Of a DNA stretch of 64,000 bases, positions 1 to 12,103 are shown one piece after another (the first letter of the stretch is position 1; every line of letters starts with the position of its first letter). Both the position numbers and the translations under genes were made by a program. A model generated the notes under the pieces. That model was not told the DNA's origin. It made no database searches and saw only the letters and a program-made list of their open reading frames with translations. This DNA comes from Gracilaria gracilis (taxonomy: Eukaryota; Rhodophyta; Florideophyceae; Gracilariales; Gracilariaceae). The stretch is from NCBI GenBank assembly GCA_030374805.1, contig JARGSG010000013.1, positions 310,001 through 374,000 on the forward strand, in the 5' to 3' direction.

Positions 1-370
1 ATAGCTGTACAGACCACCGGTATCCGTTCGGGCGATGTCAGTGTCGCTGACAACGCGCATGCCCACGTCCGATTGGAGCGTACCTGGCAAATCCAACAGG
101 TTGCCAGCTCCGAAAACCGCGTGGTGTACGTCTGGTGTCGCCCGTCCGGTGACACGCACGAAGTGTGTGCCGAGTCCGTAAGGCGAACGGGAGGCCGCAG
201 CATCGGCTTTCGGAAAGTTCGCCCGGAAAGGGCGGGGCGAAGCCATGCCCAATTTTTCCGAAGTTGACTGCAGGAGATACTGTACGAATGGACTCATCGC
301 GAAGTGCTCACCGTGTTACGTACGAGCGGACAAATCGACAGATGCTGACCGCAGCGAAAGCGTGCTGGTA

Positions 371-520
371 TCCGAATCGGTACGTATGGTTCATCTCGAA
401 GGAGAACGTCCGACGGATGTCCGAATCGGCGTGCGCCGTACGTCTCAACGGAGAACGTTCGGCAGGTGTCCAAATCGGCGCGCGCGCGGTACGCCTCGAA
501 GGAGAACGTCCGATGGGTGG
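371..520. repeat. Three imperfect tandem repeats of about 49 bp
   Basis: Three units run head to tail: 371-419, 420-468 and 469-519. Each begins TCCGAATCGG or TCCAAATCGG and carries GGAGAACGTCCGA or a close variant near its end. The 320-370 stretch may be a fourth, more decayed unit. The array lies 5' of the decayed + strand gene at 905-3007, so it could be leader or promoter DNA of the same element, but nothing proves this. Bases 1-900 hold no other convincing coding region. Confidence 0.6.
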
Positions 521-904
521 TTCCTTAGCGGTCGCGTGTCCGTTTGCGCGCCTACGTCGTGTCCGAAGCGGTGATCTTCGTTCGTGAATAGACTGACGGT
601 CGAAGGACCGTCAGCGCTCATCATGACCGTATGGGCGAGGGACGTCCGTGGGGGTCAGGTGCGACCGTACGAATTGGACGCGATGCGACGCAACGACGAA
701 GCGAGTGTATCTCGTGTGAATGGGGTGGCGGAACGTCAGCTCCTGATCCTCCAGTAAAAATAAATTGGTCAGCACTGACATTTCGTCCGCGCGGCACCTG
801 TACGACGACATTGTCGTCGTGGCGATTCCAAACAGTCGGTTATAACTCAAGTACTGCGTTATCGTATTCACCTCCCCCTGTAAGAGCGCCAGTCAAGCGG
901 CGAC

Positions 905-3007
905 ATGCCCAAGTCGGTTCCCTCCGTAGCCAACCCCACGCACGCAATGGCGCCGAATCCGAGCGGCTCTGGTACGCCGTCGACACCTTTCCGTTCGTTC
1001 TTGTTACCTGGTCAGAATTATGACCATCGCTTCCTTCGCGGTCTTACCGCCCCTCGCCGGAGGAAGCAGGTCCCGCTATCCGTCACGGAATACGCCCAGA
1101 AGAGGTTCTTCGACCGCGAGCGCTTCCCGTCGATTCCGACGGCACTACCGATGCGGGACATGGCGACTCGTAATCCGAAACGGACAAGCATCGAAGCTTG
1201 GCAAGCCCGCTGGAACCACCTGCCTAGTGTGACCGGACGGAAGAGCGAAGAGACCTACGGGCGGAGCGACATGTCATACCTGCGCTGTCCGGAGGAGAAG
1301 ACCTATCAGGATGCGTTGCAGCGTTTGTTCCATCGCTGCTCATTTGATTCGGGCTTTCCCGAGAAGGACATGAATCCGCTTGGGTTGGTGATGTTTGAAC
1401 CGCCGTAAGACAAGTTGTACTGGCTGGACCGTCAACGGTGGGGAAGCAATACCGCAACGGAGGCGAGAATCTGAGCGTCCCATGGGTTCCTGTACAGTTG
1501 GCACAACGTCGAGTTCGTCGACGTCCCTGTTCATCGCCGATCGGACTTGTATTGCTCCACGACCGAACTGTGGACCAACCTCGATGTGTCCCGCAACCTA
1601 TCCGTACCGACTCCGTCCGTGTTGGCTTACCATTCGGAAGAGCTCCTCAAAGCTTCACCCATTCAGGGTGTTGTCCGTCAGGTCGTATACGCCGAGTGGG
1701 CAGTGTTGGCCTTCATGGCGTTCCTTCAGGCGGCCCACGAAGGTATCGAGGTCTTCAACCGTGCAGGAGACGAACGTCTGTGCCACAAGGACGGCCAAAC
1801 CAAGTACGGGCGGTTGTTTTCGATGCCATACAAACTGGTATGTATTCTGGCCGAGATGGGACTCCAGAATGTTCTCCGCGGAACCGTGTTTCCGCCGCAG
1901 GTCGGTGACAAACTGTTACAGTACTCGTTGGAGACCGATTGGGGCAACACCCCGGGGTTCTTGTGGTACGACTACTACTCCGATACGTTCCCGGCGATGC
2001 CTTCAACCGGTTCGGTAGCGACGCCGATCACTCGCGTACTGAAAGGTCCGGAGGATCTTCCTCCTTGGCCATTCAAAACCGTTCCGGACTTCTTCCCGCA
2101 TGGGTTCATGGCGCAGGATTTTGAGAACGTGGCGCCGCTGCAAACTCCGATGATTACACCCGTTGAGGCGAAGACCGTCGTGGAGGCATGAGTGCAGGCG
2201 GGATCCGGTCGGAAATCTTGGGACGAGTCCGGGTTCGCCATTGAGGACAGTGCCAGTCCACACTCGGACGGTGATATGCACAAGTCCTTCCTGTCTCTCC
2301 CTGCGGCTTGTCTTGCGTTCGGGGAACAGGAGCCTGCGACGCTTGAAGACGCCATGTTGGCGGCCCGAGCATGGATGCACTGCGCGGTGAACGCCGAGAC
2401 TGCTCTTCGTGAGCAGGCTTAGGCGCAGCTTAACCTGCTCGGTTACCTTCGGGCTCACTCCCTCTTGGTCTTGGCGTCTTATGAGAAGTCCGTGACGGCT
2501 GGTCTGGGCGCTGCGCTCGGTGTGGACGGAACGCCGATGTCGACTTTCGCGCCGCCGTTAGAAAAGCTCGTGACTAAGTCCTATGAAGACGTATCGCAGC
2601 AAGCGGATGCGGAACGGATTGTCGACCACATCGTTAAGAACATGCGCCAAGCGGCGGGGTTCTTCTTCAAGGGCTTCGAGCTGATTGCGCCCAATGTACC
2701 GTCCGGGGAGGACCCTGAAGGTCAAGGCCAATGCGGTGACGGCGCAGGACCGAGCGGTGCGAATGCGGCTCCCGAAGGGGAGACTCTGCAAGTGGAGGTA
2801 ACGCCAGCGGTCGAGGATGTTCCCATGTCGTCTCCTGGCGGGGATCAAGAGGGAACGGAGACCGTTACGGTTAAATAGAACCTCATCGAGCCAGCTCCTG
2901 TGTCCGCAAGCCAATCGGGCGGTAAGTCGGGCGGGAAGAAGAAGATCGTGGCTACTTCGCCGTGGCCTGAGACCGCCGCGGCGTTCCAGCCGACGAAGAC
3001 CGGTTGA
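905..3007 (+). pseudogene. Decayed long ORF of an unrecognised element-borne family, related to the antisense gene of element B
   Basis: One reading frame stays coding-like from 905 to 3007, with stop codons at 1406, about 1472, 2189, 2420 and 2876. The protein-like stretches are rich in Trp, Tyr and Phe in the middle (about 1500-2050) and end in a Gly/Ser/Lys-rich tail (2700-3007). I do not recognise the family. Segments align without large gaps to the + strand gene inside element B. For example EWAVLAFMAFLQAAHEGIE here matches RVAAFLLWEAYDHYR there in position and character, followed in both by an aromatic block (GFLWYDYYSDTFP here, DFVYFDPWEWKIV there). It ends 160 bp left of the LTR of element A. 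Its own element cannot be bounded because the window begins at base 1. Confidence 0.55.
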
Positions 3008-3166
3008 GGCTCGCATGGTGGTTCCACTGCGGGGCGTGGTACCTCTCCGTGAGGTACTCGTGGGCGCGGTATTACGAAGCCCAGTTGGAAGAAGACTAAT
3101 TAGTTGACCATGCGTACTCGTAGCTTCTTTTTCCTAAGTAAACTTGTGATTGTTTGTGATGATCTG

Positions 3167-3709
3167 TGTGGTATAATGCACAAAAATGAGAGAGTCCGAA
3201 GCGGTCTTGAGACGGAAGCGGCGGCAGCGTACAGTCTTGTGACTGTAATGAATCCAAACGAAAAGAAGGGGCGGAAGCACCGGGCGATCGAGGGGAGAGT
3301 GGACGATTGGTATCACCAGGCACGTACAGGAACGTGCGTAAGGGTACGAACGGTCTGAGAAACCCAATAAAGAGGTAGCCGTGCGGTCTATCGTGAGTGC
3401 AAACTAACGAAGAAGACGTTCGGCAGAAGATGCTTGTCGTTTACGATTCGGGGCCTCGGGAGATCGGAACTACAACTAAATATCGGGTGTGGGCCCCATT
3501 ACTAAGTACTGTACGATCGGTCTAATTTGCATTGTCACCACCAAGTCCGTACACGTGGCCAACTTGTACGCTGTGCCAACCCGTCCGGCACTTGATCACC
3601 AAATCGTACACGTGGCGGTGCCACTGCACCAGCCCATCGTGCACTACCCCTTTGTACGTGAACGGCCGATCGGATACACCATGCACCAACTCGGGCCCAC
3701 TATACTACA
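3167..3709 (-). repeat. 3' LTR of element A
   Basis: It starts TGTGGTATAA and ends ACTATACTACA on the + strand. It aligns over its length with 10366-10916, by eye at about nine bases in ten, with small indels. The divergence implies an old insertion. It contains several CCGNNCGG octamers. The 215 bp between it and the chromodomain stop (3710-3924) hold nothing recognisable. Confidence 0.85.
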
Positions 3710-3924
3710 ACCTGCGGGCCAATAGCGTGTCATTCTGCGTGTGCCGTTATCGAAAAGGCAGCGTTTTGTGAAAATCGAAAAGTCATTGACCAATAGGCGT
3801 ACGTTGGTGGCGGTTTGCCGCCCCATGATAAGGAAGTGGCGGCGCCTTTTGGTGTCCAGTGACGGTTCACCGCTTGCGTGCCAGTACGTACGATCTCAGA
3901 TCCCCGGTCCGCCCTTCCCCCTCC

Positions 3925-6900
3925 TTAAAGTGTCGCCGATACCGAAGGGTTTCGGCGACGCAAATGGCGTGCGATGAAGTGTTGGGGGTTGTGTTCCGGC
4001 GGTTCGAAGGTGTCCTGATCCGCACGGTGACCATGCCAACGTACACGGTATTCCTGTCCGTTTGGAGTGTCGCGATGGTTGACGACGCGTTCCACCACGC
4101 TCGGAACTGTTCCGGGCGGTGGGATACGTTGGTCGTCGACGGGTTCGTCTGCATACGGTCCTTCAGGGTCGGCAGCTACTGTGCCGCGTGTCCGTTCGGA
4201 AGTGACCGGTGTGGTTGCTGGCCGCGCGGTTGGAGCTTTTGTCACTCTGTCAATGCTGAAGGTATTGTGAATACCGTCTTGGTTCAGAGTGACAGTAGCG
4301 CCCGTTGCGGATACAACCTTAAACGAGCCAACCGTCTTTGGTAAGAGCTTCCGATACGTACGTTTCTGATCCGTAAGGTCCTTCTCTGCGTTCTTATAGT
4401 CCGGTCGGTCAACGAACACTTCTTCCCCTGCGGTAAAGCTCGGCGTATACCGTACGGACTTATCGAATTTTTTTCTATAGCGCTGTTGGGCGCGGGTTAA
4501 ATTTGTCCGAGCGGTCTGCAGCGTGGCATGTAGAAGCTTGAGCGTGTATCGTTTTAACCGAGCGGCAGTGGGCTGTGTAGACGTCTTTGGGTCCAGTGAC
4601 GTACTGGGCTCATCGAGCAGAACGCTCGGTGGCTTGCGCGTTAGCGCAAAATCGAACGGTGCGGTACCGAGAGATCGATGGATCTGTAGGTTGTAGCCGT
4701 ATGTAAGTGGTTGAACATATTGCGTGCCAAGTGTTCTGGTGATCCGCTACGTAGTGGCGTAACCTCTCCACGAGGGTCTTGTTAAACCGTTCGGTTTGAT
4801 CATTCGTTTGCGGGTGGTACGCGGTCGTTAGTACGTGTTTGGTCCCCGAGGCGGTGCACACAGTGTCGAAGATCTTAGAGACAAATTGAGTTCCGTTATA
4901 GGTTAGCAGATAGTTGGGAACTCCGTACGGATATACCCAGCTCTCCAAGAACGCTTTCGCCACAGCGGGAGCTGTAGTTGACCGCATGGGTATAAAGCGA
5001 GCTATCTTGCTAAACCGATCGGTTATAACCAGTATGTACTGGTAACCAATTACGGACTTCCTGAATGGACCGACGATGTCCATCGCGACGAATTCCAGCG
5101 GACCGGCGGCGGGGAACAGCTTCAATAGCTTCTGCGACTTGAAGTGTGTTCTCTTTGTCGCCGGACAGGTGCGACAATCCCGTACGGTCTGGAATACGTC
5201 ATTGGCCATATGCGGCCAGTAAAAGTCTCAACAGAGATTCTCATACATCCGAGTGGAGCCCGGATGGCCAACCAGACGTGGATAATGTGCCAAGTAGAGA
5301 ACGCGTGCCTGCAGTGATGCAGGTAAGACTTTCTGGATGGCACCGTCCAGCGCAGCTTTGCGTACTATGAGTTCGTTTCGGTCAATGTCGAACAGGGTGA
5401 AACCGTTGCCGATGTCTTTCCGTACGGACTCGCAGAAAGGATCATCTGCTTGAGCTCGCACCAGCTCTTCGACCGTGACCGGAACGATATTGGTTTCTTC
5501 CGAGGTGACGGCAAGCACCTCGGGGATGCCAGCAGATTTCCGTTCGGACGATGGCCAGTTGACGCCAACGTCACTGTACTCATCACCGTCAACACTAATG
5601 TTGGTGATGAGGTAGCCTTCGTCCGTACGGTCATTCACTAGCAAGCAGGGGACCTCTTCGTCCAATGGGGCGTCGTCTTCGCCATCCGTCCGGATCCGAG
5701 AAAGGGCATCAGCCGCTTGGTGTTTAATACCCGGACGGTGGACGACATCGAAGTCGTACTCCATTAGACGTAACCGCCACCTGGCCAATCGTCCTGACGC
5801 GTCCGCAAGGTTCAGTATCCACCTCAAGGAGTGGTGATCCATTCGGACTGTGAACCTCGGACCTTCCAGGTACGGGCAAAGGTGCAGTATGGCCCAGACG
5901 ACCGCAAGGCATTCCCGTTCGATAGTTGAGTATTACCGTTCGGTCTTGGATAGACACCGGCTCCAGTAACCGATTGGTAATAAGCCTCCGTCTGGTTGCT
6001 TCTGCAGCAAGTTGCATCCTACCTGTCGGTCGCATGCGTCTGTATCCAGAACGTACGGGTACCCTTGACGGGGAATGACCAAAATGGGCGGGCGTATCAG
6101 TCTCTGACGTAACTCGTCAAAGGCTTCATATTCCGTATCGGTCAATGTCTCGAACTTCGTGGGTTGCCCCTTCTCCAACTTACTGTTCAATGGAGCCACA
6201 ATTCGGGCGAAGTTCGCGACGAACCGGCGGAAAACATTACAGAGCCCCAAGAACGATCGGAGCTCAGACTGTGTCGTAGGCGGTTTAGCCTGCTTGATAG
6301 CGTTTTGTGTCTTAAGAGACACCTGTATCTTGCCCGGTCGGATAACGTGGCTTAGATAGTTCACCGTTCCACTGAAAAAGTAGCATTTGTCCAGTCGGAG
6401 AGTAACACCAGCCGAACGGAGCATATGAAGTATGGTTTGCACATGGTCATTATGCTCTGCAACCGTCCGGGAATAGATGATTACGTCATGAAGGTATACC
6501 AGTGCGTACTGCCATTTCACCCGTGAAAGGATGATATCGAGAGCACGATGAAAAGTAGCCGGTGCGTTCTTGAGTCCGAACGGCATTCTCCGATAACGGT
6601 ACAGTCCCATATGCGACGTGAACGTCGTTTTGTCATGGTCGGCTTCATCCATTTCGGTCTGCCAATAAAAACTGTTGGCGTCCAAAGTAGAGAAGATTTG
6701 TGCATCTCCAAGAGAGTCGATGCACTCGTCCATTCGGGGTAGTGGGTATGTGTCCCGTACGATCGTAGCGTTCAACCAGCGGTAGTCGACGCAGAAGCGA
6801 AGACTTCCGTCTTTCTTGAGCGCGAATACGACCGTACTGGCCCATTCTGCCGATGAGGGTTCTATGAAACCAGCAGCGAACTGCTTTGTCACCTCCTTGC

Positions 6901-7945
6901 GTTCGAGTTCTTTCCAAGCGGGTCCGGCACAGTACGGCATCTGGAATATGGGCTTACTGCCTGGTTTCAGATGGATGCGGTGCTTCGCTGCCGCAATCGT
7001 TCCGAGATGGCCGTTCTACATGTCTGCAAACGGTCGAAGTAGCTCAATGGCTTTGTCCCGTTCGGTAACATACTCTGGACTGATCTGTACCTTGGTGGTC
7101 CAATCGTTCTCATCTTTCCGTACGGTTTCTTGCTCCTGTTCGTTATCCTTGTATTCCCGTTCGGAATTACTGCCCGAAATCGGAATGTGTCCCGAAATCG
7201 GAATGTGTTCCCCTTCCTTAGACTCGTCGCTCCGCGACGATTGTTGCAGAGTTATGAGCGCTACGGGAGATGGAAGAGCAAGTCCGGTAACGGTGTTCTT
7301 GTGAAGTCGAACCGAGGGGTCAGAAAAGTTTGCTACGCGAACGAGAAAGGGTACATCCGGTCGGAGCTCCATAACTCCAGCAAAGAGTATGAGTTCAAGC
7401 GTCGATCCCGTTCAGTGATGAGACTGTAGAAAGACCAAGCCGGACGTTTGGGTGGTTACCAAGACGTTCGTTTCCGACATTGGGGGTAGAACAACCAGAC
7501 GGGCAACGTGTATCTTATTAGATGGGGTTTCCCGTTCGGGTTCTGGTTCCGGCGCGGAAGATGCATTTGGTCCTTAGCCGGAAGACTGTATAGACACCGG
7601 GTTGTAGTGTCGTTGGAGTATTGTCTGTTTCGGTGGTAATATCGCCAAGACGTACTTGCCAATAAAAGAAGTACCGAGTAGTACGCTGGTGGAGAGGTTA
7701 GAAACCACCAGGAACTGTACTCGTACATTGAGGTCACCGATTCGGACCATAAGGGGGAGAACTGCCACGACATCCATGCGGTTCTTCGACGCGTCCGTAA
7801 TTCGGGGTCTTACGTCCGGTCGGAGTTTTGAGCGCCATTTCGGAGGGAGATGGCGTTCGTGAACCAGACAAGGCCCGGCTCCGGTGTCAAGAACTCCCGT
7901 TAACGGATGCATAACTGCCGTGTTGAGGCCAACCGACACGTGCAC
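3925..7945 (-). pseudogene. pol: Element A pol: protease, RT, RNase H, integrase, chromodomain
   Basis: One frame runs from 7945 to about 4725. It is broken by stops at 7574, 7412, 7016, 5933 and 5228, then shifts frame near 4725 and continues to the stop at 3925. The retropepsin has LDTGAG. The RT keeps TLDAN, but its YxDD box reads YLHD (His codon 6488-6490). RNase H keeps DTDA. The integrase keeps a H2C2 finger, VAMDIVG and the final Glu in QTERFN, but the second Asp is Tyr (LLTYNGTQF, codon 4898-4900). The C-terminal 50 residues form a chromodomain (ERVVNHRDT...EYRVRWHG). In an active element these would copy and insert the element, with the chromodomain biasing insertion towards marked chromatin. 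Loss of catalytic residues in both RT and integrase makes this copy incapable on its own. Confidence 0.9.
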
Positions 7946-8097
7946 CTTGTAGTTCGCGCTAGAGAAGAGGACCGTTTCGGCTTCAATATTCGTATCGGTC
8001 AGGTCACATGTCAGGACAGCGGGCTCCCCTCGGATGGAGTCCGTTCGGTCTGTCGCTGAAGGGGCGAGGCTAGGCCTCTGTGGAGGAAGCGATGCCT

Positions 8098-10289
8098 CTA
8101 CGCTTCCTCCCGGTCTTTTTTCTGGTCGGAGACAGGGTTCTCGACCAGCATGGCAGCCTGTGTCGGTCTTGGTGAGTACGTCTGGCGAAGTTCTCCGCCC
8201 TGGCGATACCCTACATTGTCCCTTGGAGTATCAGGTTTCCGTCCGGTCTGGTAGGCACTGTAATAGCCTTCCTCGCGGCGTTGCTGATAATTGGCCTCCC
8301 GTATGGCCAACAGCTTCTCCTTAAGGTCCGGTGGGAGCAACTGACAGCAGTTGGGCTGCCGTGAAAGGCAAATCCGACACGGTGCCTGCCCCTGGGATTG
8401 TTGCACCCGGGAGCTGGCAGGGCTGGGGTAAGACCGAACAGACTGAGCAGGCGTTGAAGCCGAGGGCGTTGTGGGAGGCGAGGGCATGGAGGACGCGCGG
8501 GATACCGCGAGGACATGTTCCTCGTCTTCATCCGATACGGAATAGATCGATTCCGACGGGGTATCGATACTGTGAACCTTCCGGGCGGTACGAGAAGACT
8601 CCTTCCAAGCGGTTGGCTTTTGAGTATCGACCCGAATGGACTTTCGACGTGAGGCACGATGGGTGTCTCCATACGATTCCGCGTAGCGAGCAAGTGCATC
8701 GTATCCGATATTGGGATGCGAGGTGAGGTGATTCCTCACCTTTGGCCGTATGGCGGCAAGGAGGTTTTCGACGAAAATCCCGTTCGAATTCCGATCGGTA
8801 ACGACATTTCCGCAACGGTGGGCTTTCGTCCAGAGCTTCTGGGCGAATTCCGTTTCGGACATGCCTGACGCTTGGCAGCAGAGGGTACCCTCTGCGGCCG
8901 CGTCAGCAATGATCTCATCCGTTGCGTACGTGGCCAACAGAAAGTTGACTACCTCCTCGTACGTGTGGAGAGACTCATCCCGAGTACAGTCGACAGCGCC
9001 AGACTCAACTTCAAGTCGTGACTGAACCAGAGCGTGCGCCGGTCCAGTCACGTAAAATTGGAAACACCAGAGGGTTGCCCCCTCAGTGAGTCCGTTATGA
9101 TTGCAAGCGGTTTTAAACCGCTGTAAGAAATTGAGCACCGATATCGGATCCGTCCCGGAAAAGAAATGGCCCTTCATCTGGACATTCAATTTATTTTAGT
9201 AGCGCGCAATCTTGCGCGCCACCCGCGAATTGTACGTCTGGCTCCTCCTGAGCAACCTGTACGTACGGTAGTCCACCACTTTGGCGAACTTCTCATTCAA
9301 GGGTCTGATGCGTTTCGGCATCAGCCTATCCGAACGGGTACGATACCGATCGGACTTCCCCCTCTATCGAGGGCTGCGGGAGTGTCGTTCGACTTCCAAA
9401 TCCGTGCGGTCGTCATCCGACGATGACTCAAAAGAGTCCGAGTCCGTTCTGGATGATCGTCGCCTCCTCTGGCGGCGAAGATCCTTCCGTTTACGGAGCG
9501 CGTCATACGAATTGGAACTTCTGCTCGGTCTACCGCCTTTGCAGCGGCGATTCCTCCTTTCGTTGGAGGAATCTCCTGAGCTTTCGTTCGGATCATCCTG
9601 CGGGTTGACTGGCTGGAGGTACACTCCGGTCGAACCCTTTGTCGGGCCCTTCTTCAGTTCCGGTCAGTGTTGCCTCTCGTCGCTGGCGGGTGCATTTTCC
9701 GTACGATCAATAAAACATTTGGGTGGGTAGGTCAGTAGCTGAGCTACCAGTGCGCCAGTGTACTGTTCAGAGCTGACGTAGCAGGTTCCGAACGGTCTGT
9801 CTTCACGATATTCCTGACCATATCGTGTACGATCGGTGGAATATCCTGGTCCAGAAGCGCCGGGATTTGGTCCTTGAAGTACGTCTCCACGGCCATGGGG
9901 ACGTGGACCTCAATTTCCGTTCGGAGACTCTGCAGGGCGTAGGGAGCGATCCCTACCCAGAGTTCCCGTGCGGTAGTCCGTTCGGTAAGGAGTGGCGGCG
10001 CAGGGCCAGCTTCGCCCCGCGGCGTCTTCTCCGTTCCGGGAAAAGAGGCGAGTGCAATTGCCTCGTCCTCGTTCCGTTCGGACTTTGACCTGTTACGTGC
10101 GGAACCGTCTCGGATATTCCGTTCGGGCTCCTCTGAAGGCGTGACGTAGGCCGGCACGTTACTTTGGGTGCTCCGGCGGCCAACCGAAGTGGAATCCGAA
10201 GCGGCGCGAATGGCGACCGGTACGGACGTTGCGGAGTCTTTTTCGACCAAAGACCCTTCACCCATTTCTCCGTGCGGACGATGACTCAT
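8098..10289 (-). pseudogene. gag: Element A gag
   Basis: The N-terminal part starts at an ATG at 10289 and runs to a stop at 9744. A second frame (from about 9624) carries an Arg/Ser- and Asp/Ser-rich low-complexity region, stops at 9364 and resumes to 8098. The core 9189-8098 (363 aa) is a retrotransposon capsid-like domain and aligns with gag of element B, including the RCGNV block. The nucleic-acid-binding knuckle is degraded: CRIC is present but the following His and Cys spacing is lost. Gag would form the particle shell and package RNA. It lies in a different frame from pol (protease begins near 7945). Confidence 0.8.
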
Positions 10290-10346
10290 ACTGTACGTAT
10301 CGGTTTACCGATCGGTTCTGCTGCTCCGTACGGTCTCGAATCCCAC

Positions 10347-10364
10347 TTCTAAGTCGGGAGACCA
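10347..10364 (-). promoter_or_regulatory. Primer-binding site of element A
   Basis: One base inside the 5' LTR the + strand reads TTCTAAGTCGGGAGACCA. This ends in CCA like a mature tRNA 3' end, so the minus strand can pair with that tRNA. Element B carries the same 18-mer with one change at 46881-46898. The tRNA cannot be named without a search. Confidence 0.7.
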
Positions 10365-10365
10365 A

Positions 10366-10916
10366 TGTGGTATAACACAATAAAGCAAAGAGTCCGAAGC
10401 GGCCTTGAGACGGGAGCGGCGGCAGCGTACAGTCGTGTGACTGTAATGAGTCCGAGCGGAGAGGGAGGGCGGAAGCACCGGGCGGTCGAAGGGAGAGTGG
10501 ACGGTAGGTATCACCAAGCGCGTACAAGGGCTCGCAAAAGGGTACGAACGGTGTGAGAAACCTGAGTAGAATATACCGTGCGGTCTATCGTTAGCGCAAG
10601 CTGGCGAGGAAGACGTTCGGCAGAAGATGCTTGTCGTTTACGAATGGGGGCCTCGGGAGATCCTAACTACAACTAAATATCGGGTCTGGGCCCCATTACT
10701 AACTACTGTACGATCGGTCTAATTTGCATTGTCACTACCCAGCACCACACAATTACCACACGTGTCCAACTTGTACGCTCTGCCAACCCGTCCGGCACTT
10801 GATCACCAGATTGTACACGTGGCGGTGCCACTGCACCAGCCAACCGTGCACTACCCCTTTTTACGTGAACGGCCGATCGGATACACTATGCACCAACTCG
10901 GGCCCACTATACTACA
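10366..10916 (-). repeat. 5' LTR of element A
   Basis: Mate of 3167-3709, starting TGTGGTATAA and ending ACTATACTACA. Since gag-pol is on the minus strand, this copy is the 5' LTR and should carry the promoter. Its outer edge abuts a copia-like integrase frame that is cut at 10917. Confidence 0.85.
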
Positions 10917-11925
10917 GATATCTGATGGCTTCGTTGGAAGACTCAACGATTCCTAGTTTGTTGTGCCGACGGGCTGGCATAGGGGAAAACGTAATGCCAT
11001 GCAAGGCACACATTGCCCTGAACTCTTGGCAATCGAATTCTGGATCGCCCGAGAGTTCGGTGGGCGCCCCATGAGATGAGATCCAATTGATCACAAAGCT
11101 TTCCGCAGCTTTTTCATGTTTCTCGAGAGGCATAGCCATGCGAATGAGAAACCTGAGGCTGCATCCTTCATGTGGAGGATAGGGAGGTTGCCGAGTTCCG
11201 TTACAAACATGAAGTCCACTTGGACATGCTCATTGAATTCCTTCAAGATACGGGAGAAAGAGACCTTCCTGGACGCTAATGGGCGCCCAGTGCTGGCACA
11301 TGTTGTACATGAGTCAAAGGCAGATTGTAGCAGGGCTTCGAGCGTCCTTGTAAAGACTCCGGCACGCTGACAGATTCTCTTCATGTCCCTCGGACGTAGG
11401 TGGGTATAGAGATGAAAGCGCTTAGCAAATCGCTCTTCGTTCTCTATCATCGTTCCCTTTAGGGCAAGGTTCTTCGCGAAGAAGGACTTGACTGAAGAAG
11501 TGGACGAGGGCACGAGAAGAAGTCTGGTTCGCTTTGTAAGTTCGGAACCAGTGTGATGGGTTCGGAGCAGGACTGAAGCGGAGTTGCCGACAATTCCCTG
11601 AGGGATGAGGACCTTGTTATTCTGATTCAGAAGGTCAGAACGTGAGAGTACGTCGTTGCCTAACAGAATTGGCCCTTTGCCATTTACTACGATGAGGGGT
11701 AGCGAGAAGGGAGTTCCATTCTCGTCACTGCCTTTAAGTTTCCACATGGCGAAGGTCGGTATGGCATCAACGCACTCTTCACCGAAGCCGTGAAGGAAAT
11801 GTTCGCAATCCAACTCATCGAGGGCCAAGTCTACTCCCAATGACACGCAGAGCTGTGCAATGACGCACAAGGATCCGACGCTCTTTGGGCAGCCCGTGTC
11901 GACGATTGGATTCGGATCCGCGAAG
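10917..11925 (-). pseudogene. pol: Element C protease and integrase N-terminal half
   Basis: Near 11900 the minus strand encodes VDTGCPKSVG, a copia-type aspartic protease active site. The frame runs on through LGNDVL to an integrase zinc finger (HLYTH, then CTTC) and the first catalytic Asp (ILHMKDAASG). After a frameshift near 11135 it shows the second Asp (LSGDPEFD) and the Glu (GIVESSN). The frame is cut at 10917 by element A. All three integrase acidic residues survive, unlike in A. Confidence 0.8.
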
Positions 11926-12103
11926 GTGTGGAACAGGCCAGAATAGGCTCCTTCCCCCGCAGTTAGAGATGAATGCGTTGGGAGTGGTTGGAGCCTTTCT
12001 GAAAACCATTATTGGATCTATCGCCCGTTTCCGACTTAGGTATTTTCTCCTTGTCCGCACGAATGCGCTTAGTCTCATGCGAAGGACTCTGGCATTCATA
12101 ACT

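Larger units (their letters stand above)
3167..10916 (-). mobile_element. Ty3/gypsy LTR retrotransposon A, chromodomain type, degenerate
   Basis: Two direct repeats of about 545 bp, each TG...CA, flank a minus-strand gag and pol in the order protease, reverse transcriptase, RNase H, integrase, chromodomain. That order is diagnostic of Ty3/gypsy, and the C-terminal chromodomain of chromoviruses. All coding parts carry stops or frameshifts and two active sites are lost, so the element is dead. No clean target duplication is seen: ATCTG lies left and GATAT right. The left flank is unrelated DNA while the right flank is a cut copia-like integrase, which suggests rearrangement after insertion. No polypurine tract adjoins the left LTR. 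Confidence 0.9.

Noticed and set aside
10325-10364. tRNA gene next to the LTR of element A
   Set aside because: CTCGAATCCCAC resembles a T-arm, but spacing to the CCA end is wrong and no 5' half is present. It is a primer-binding site.
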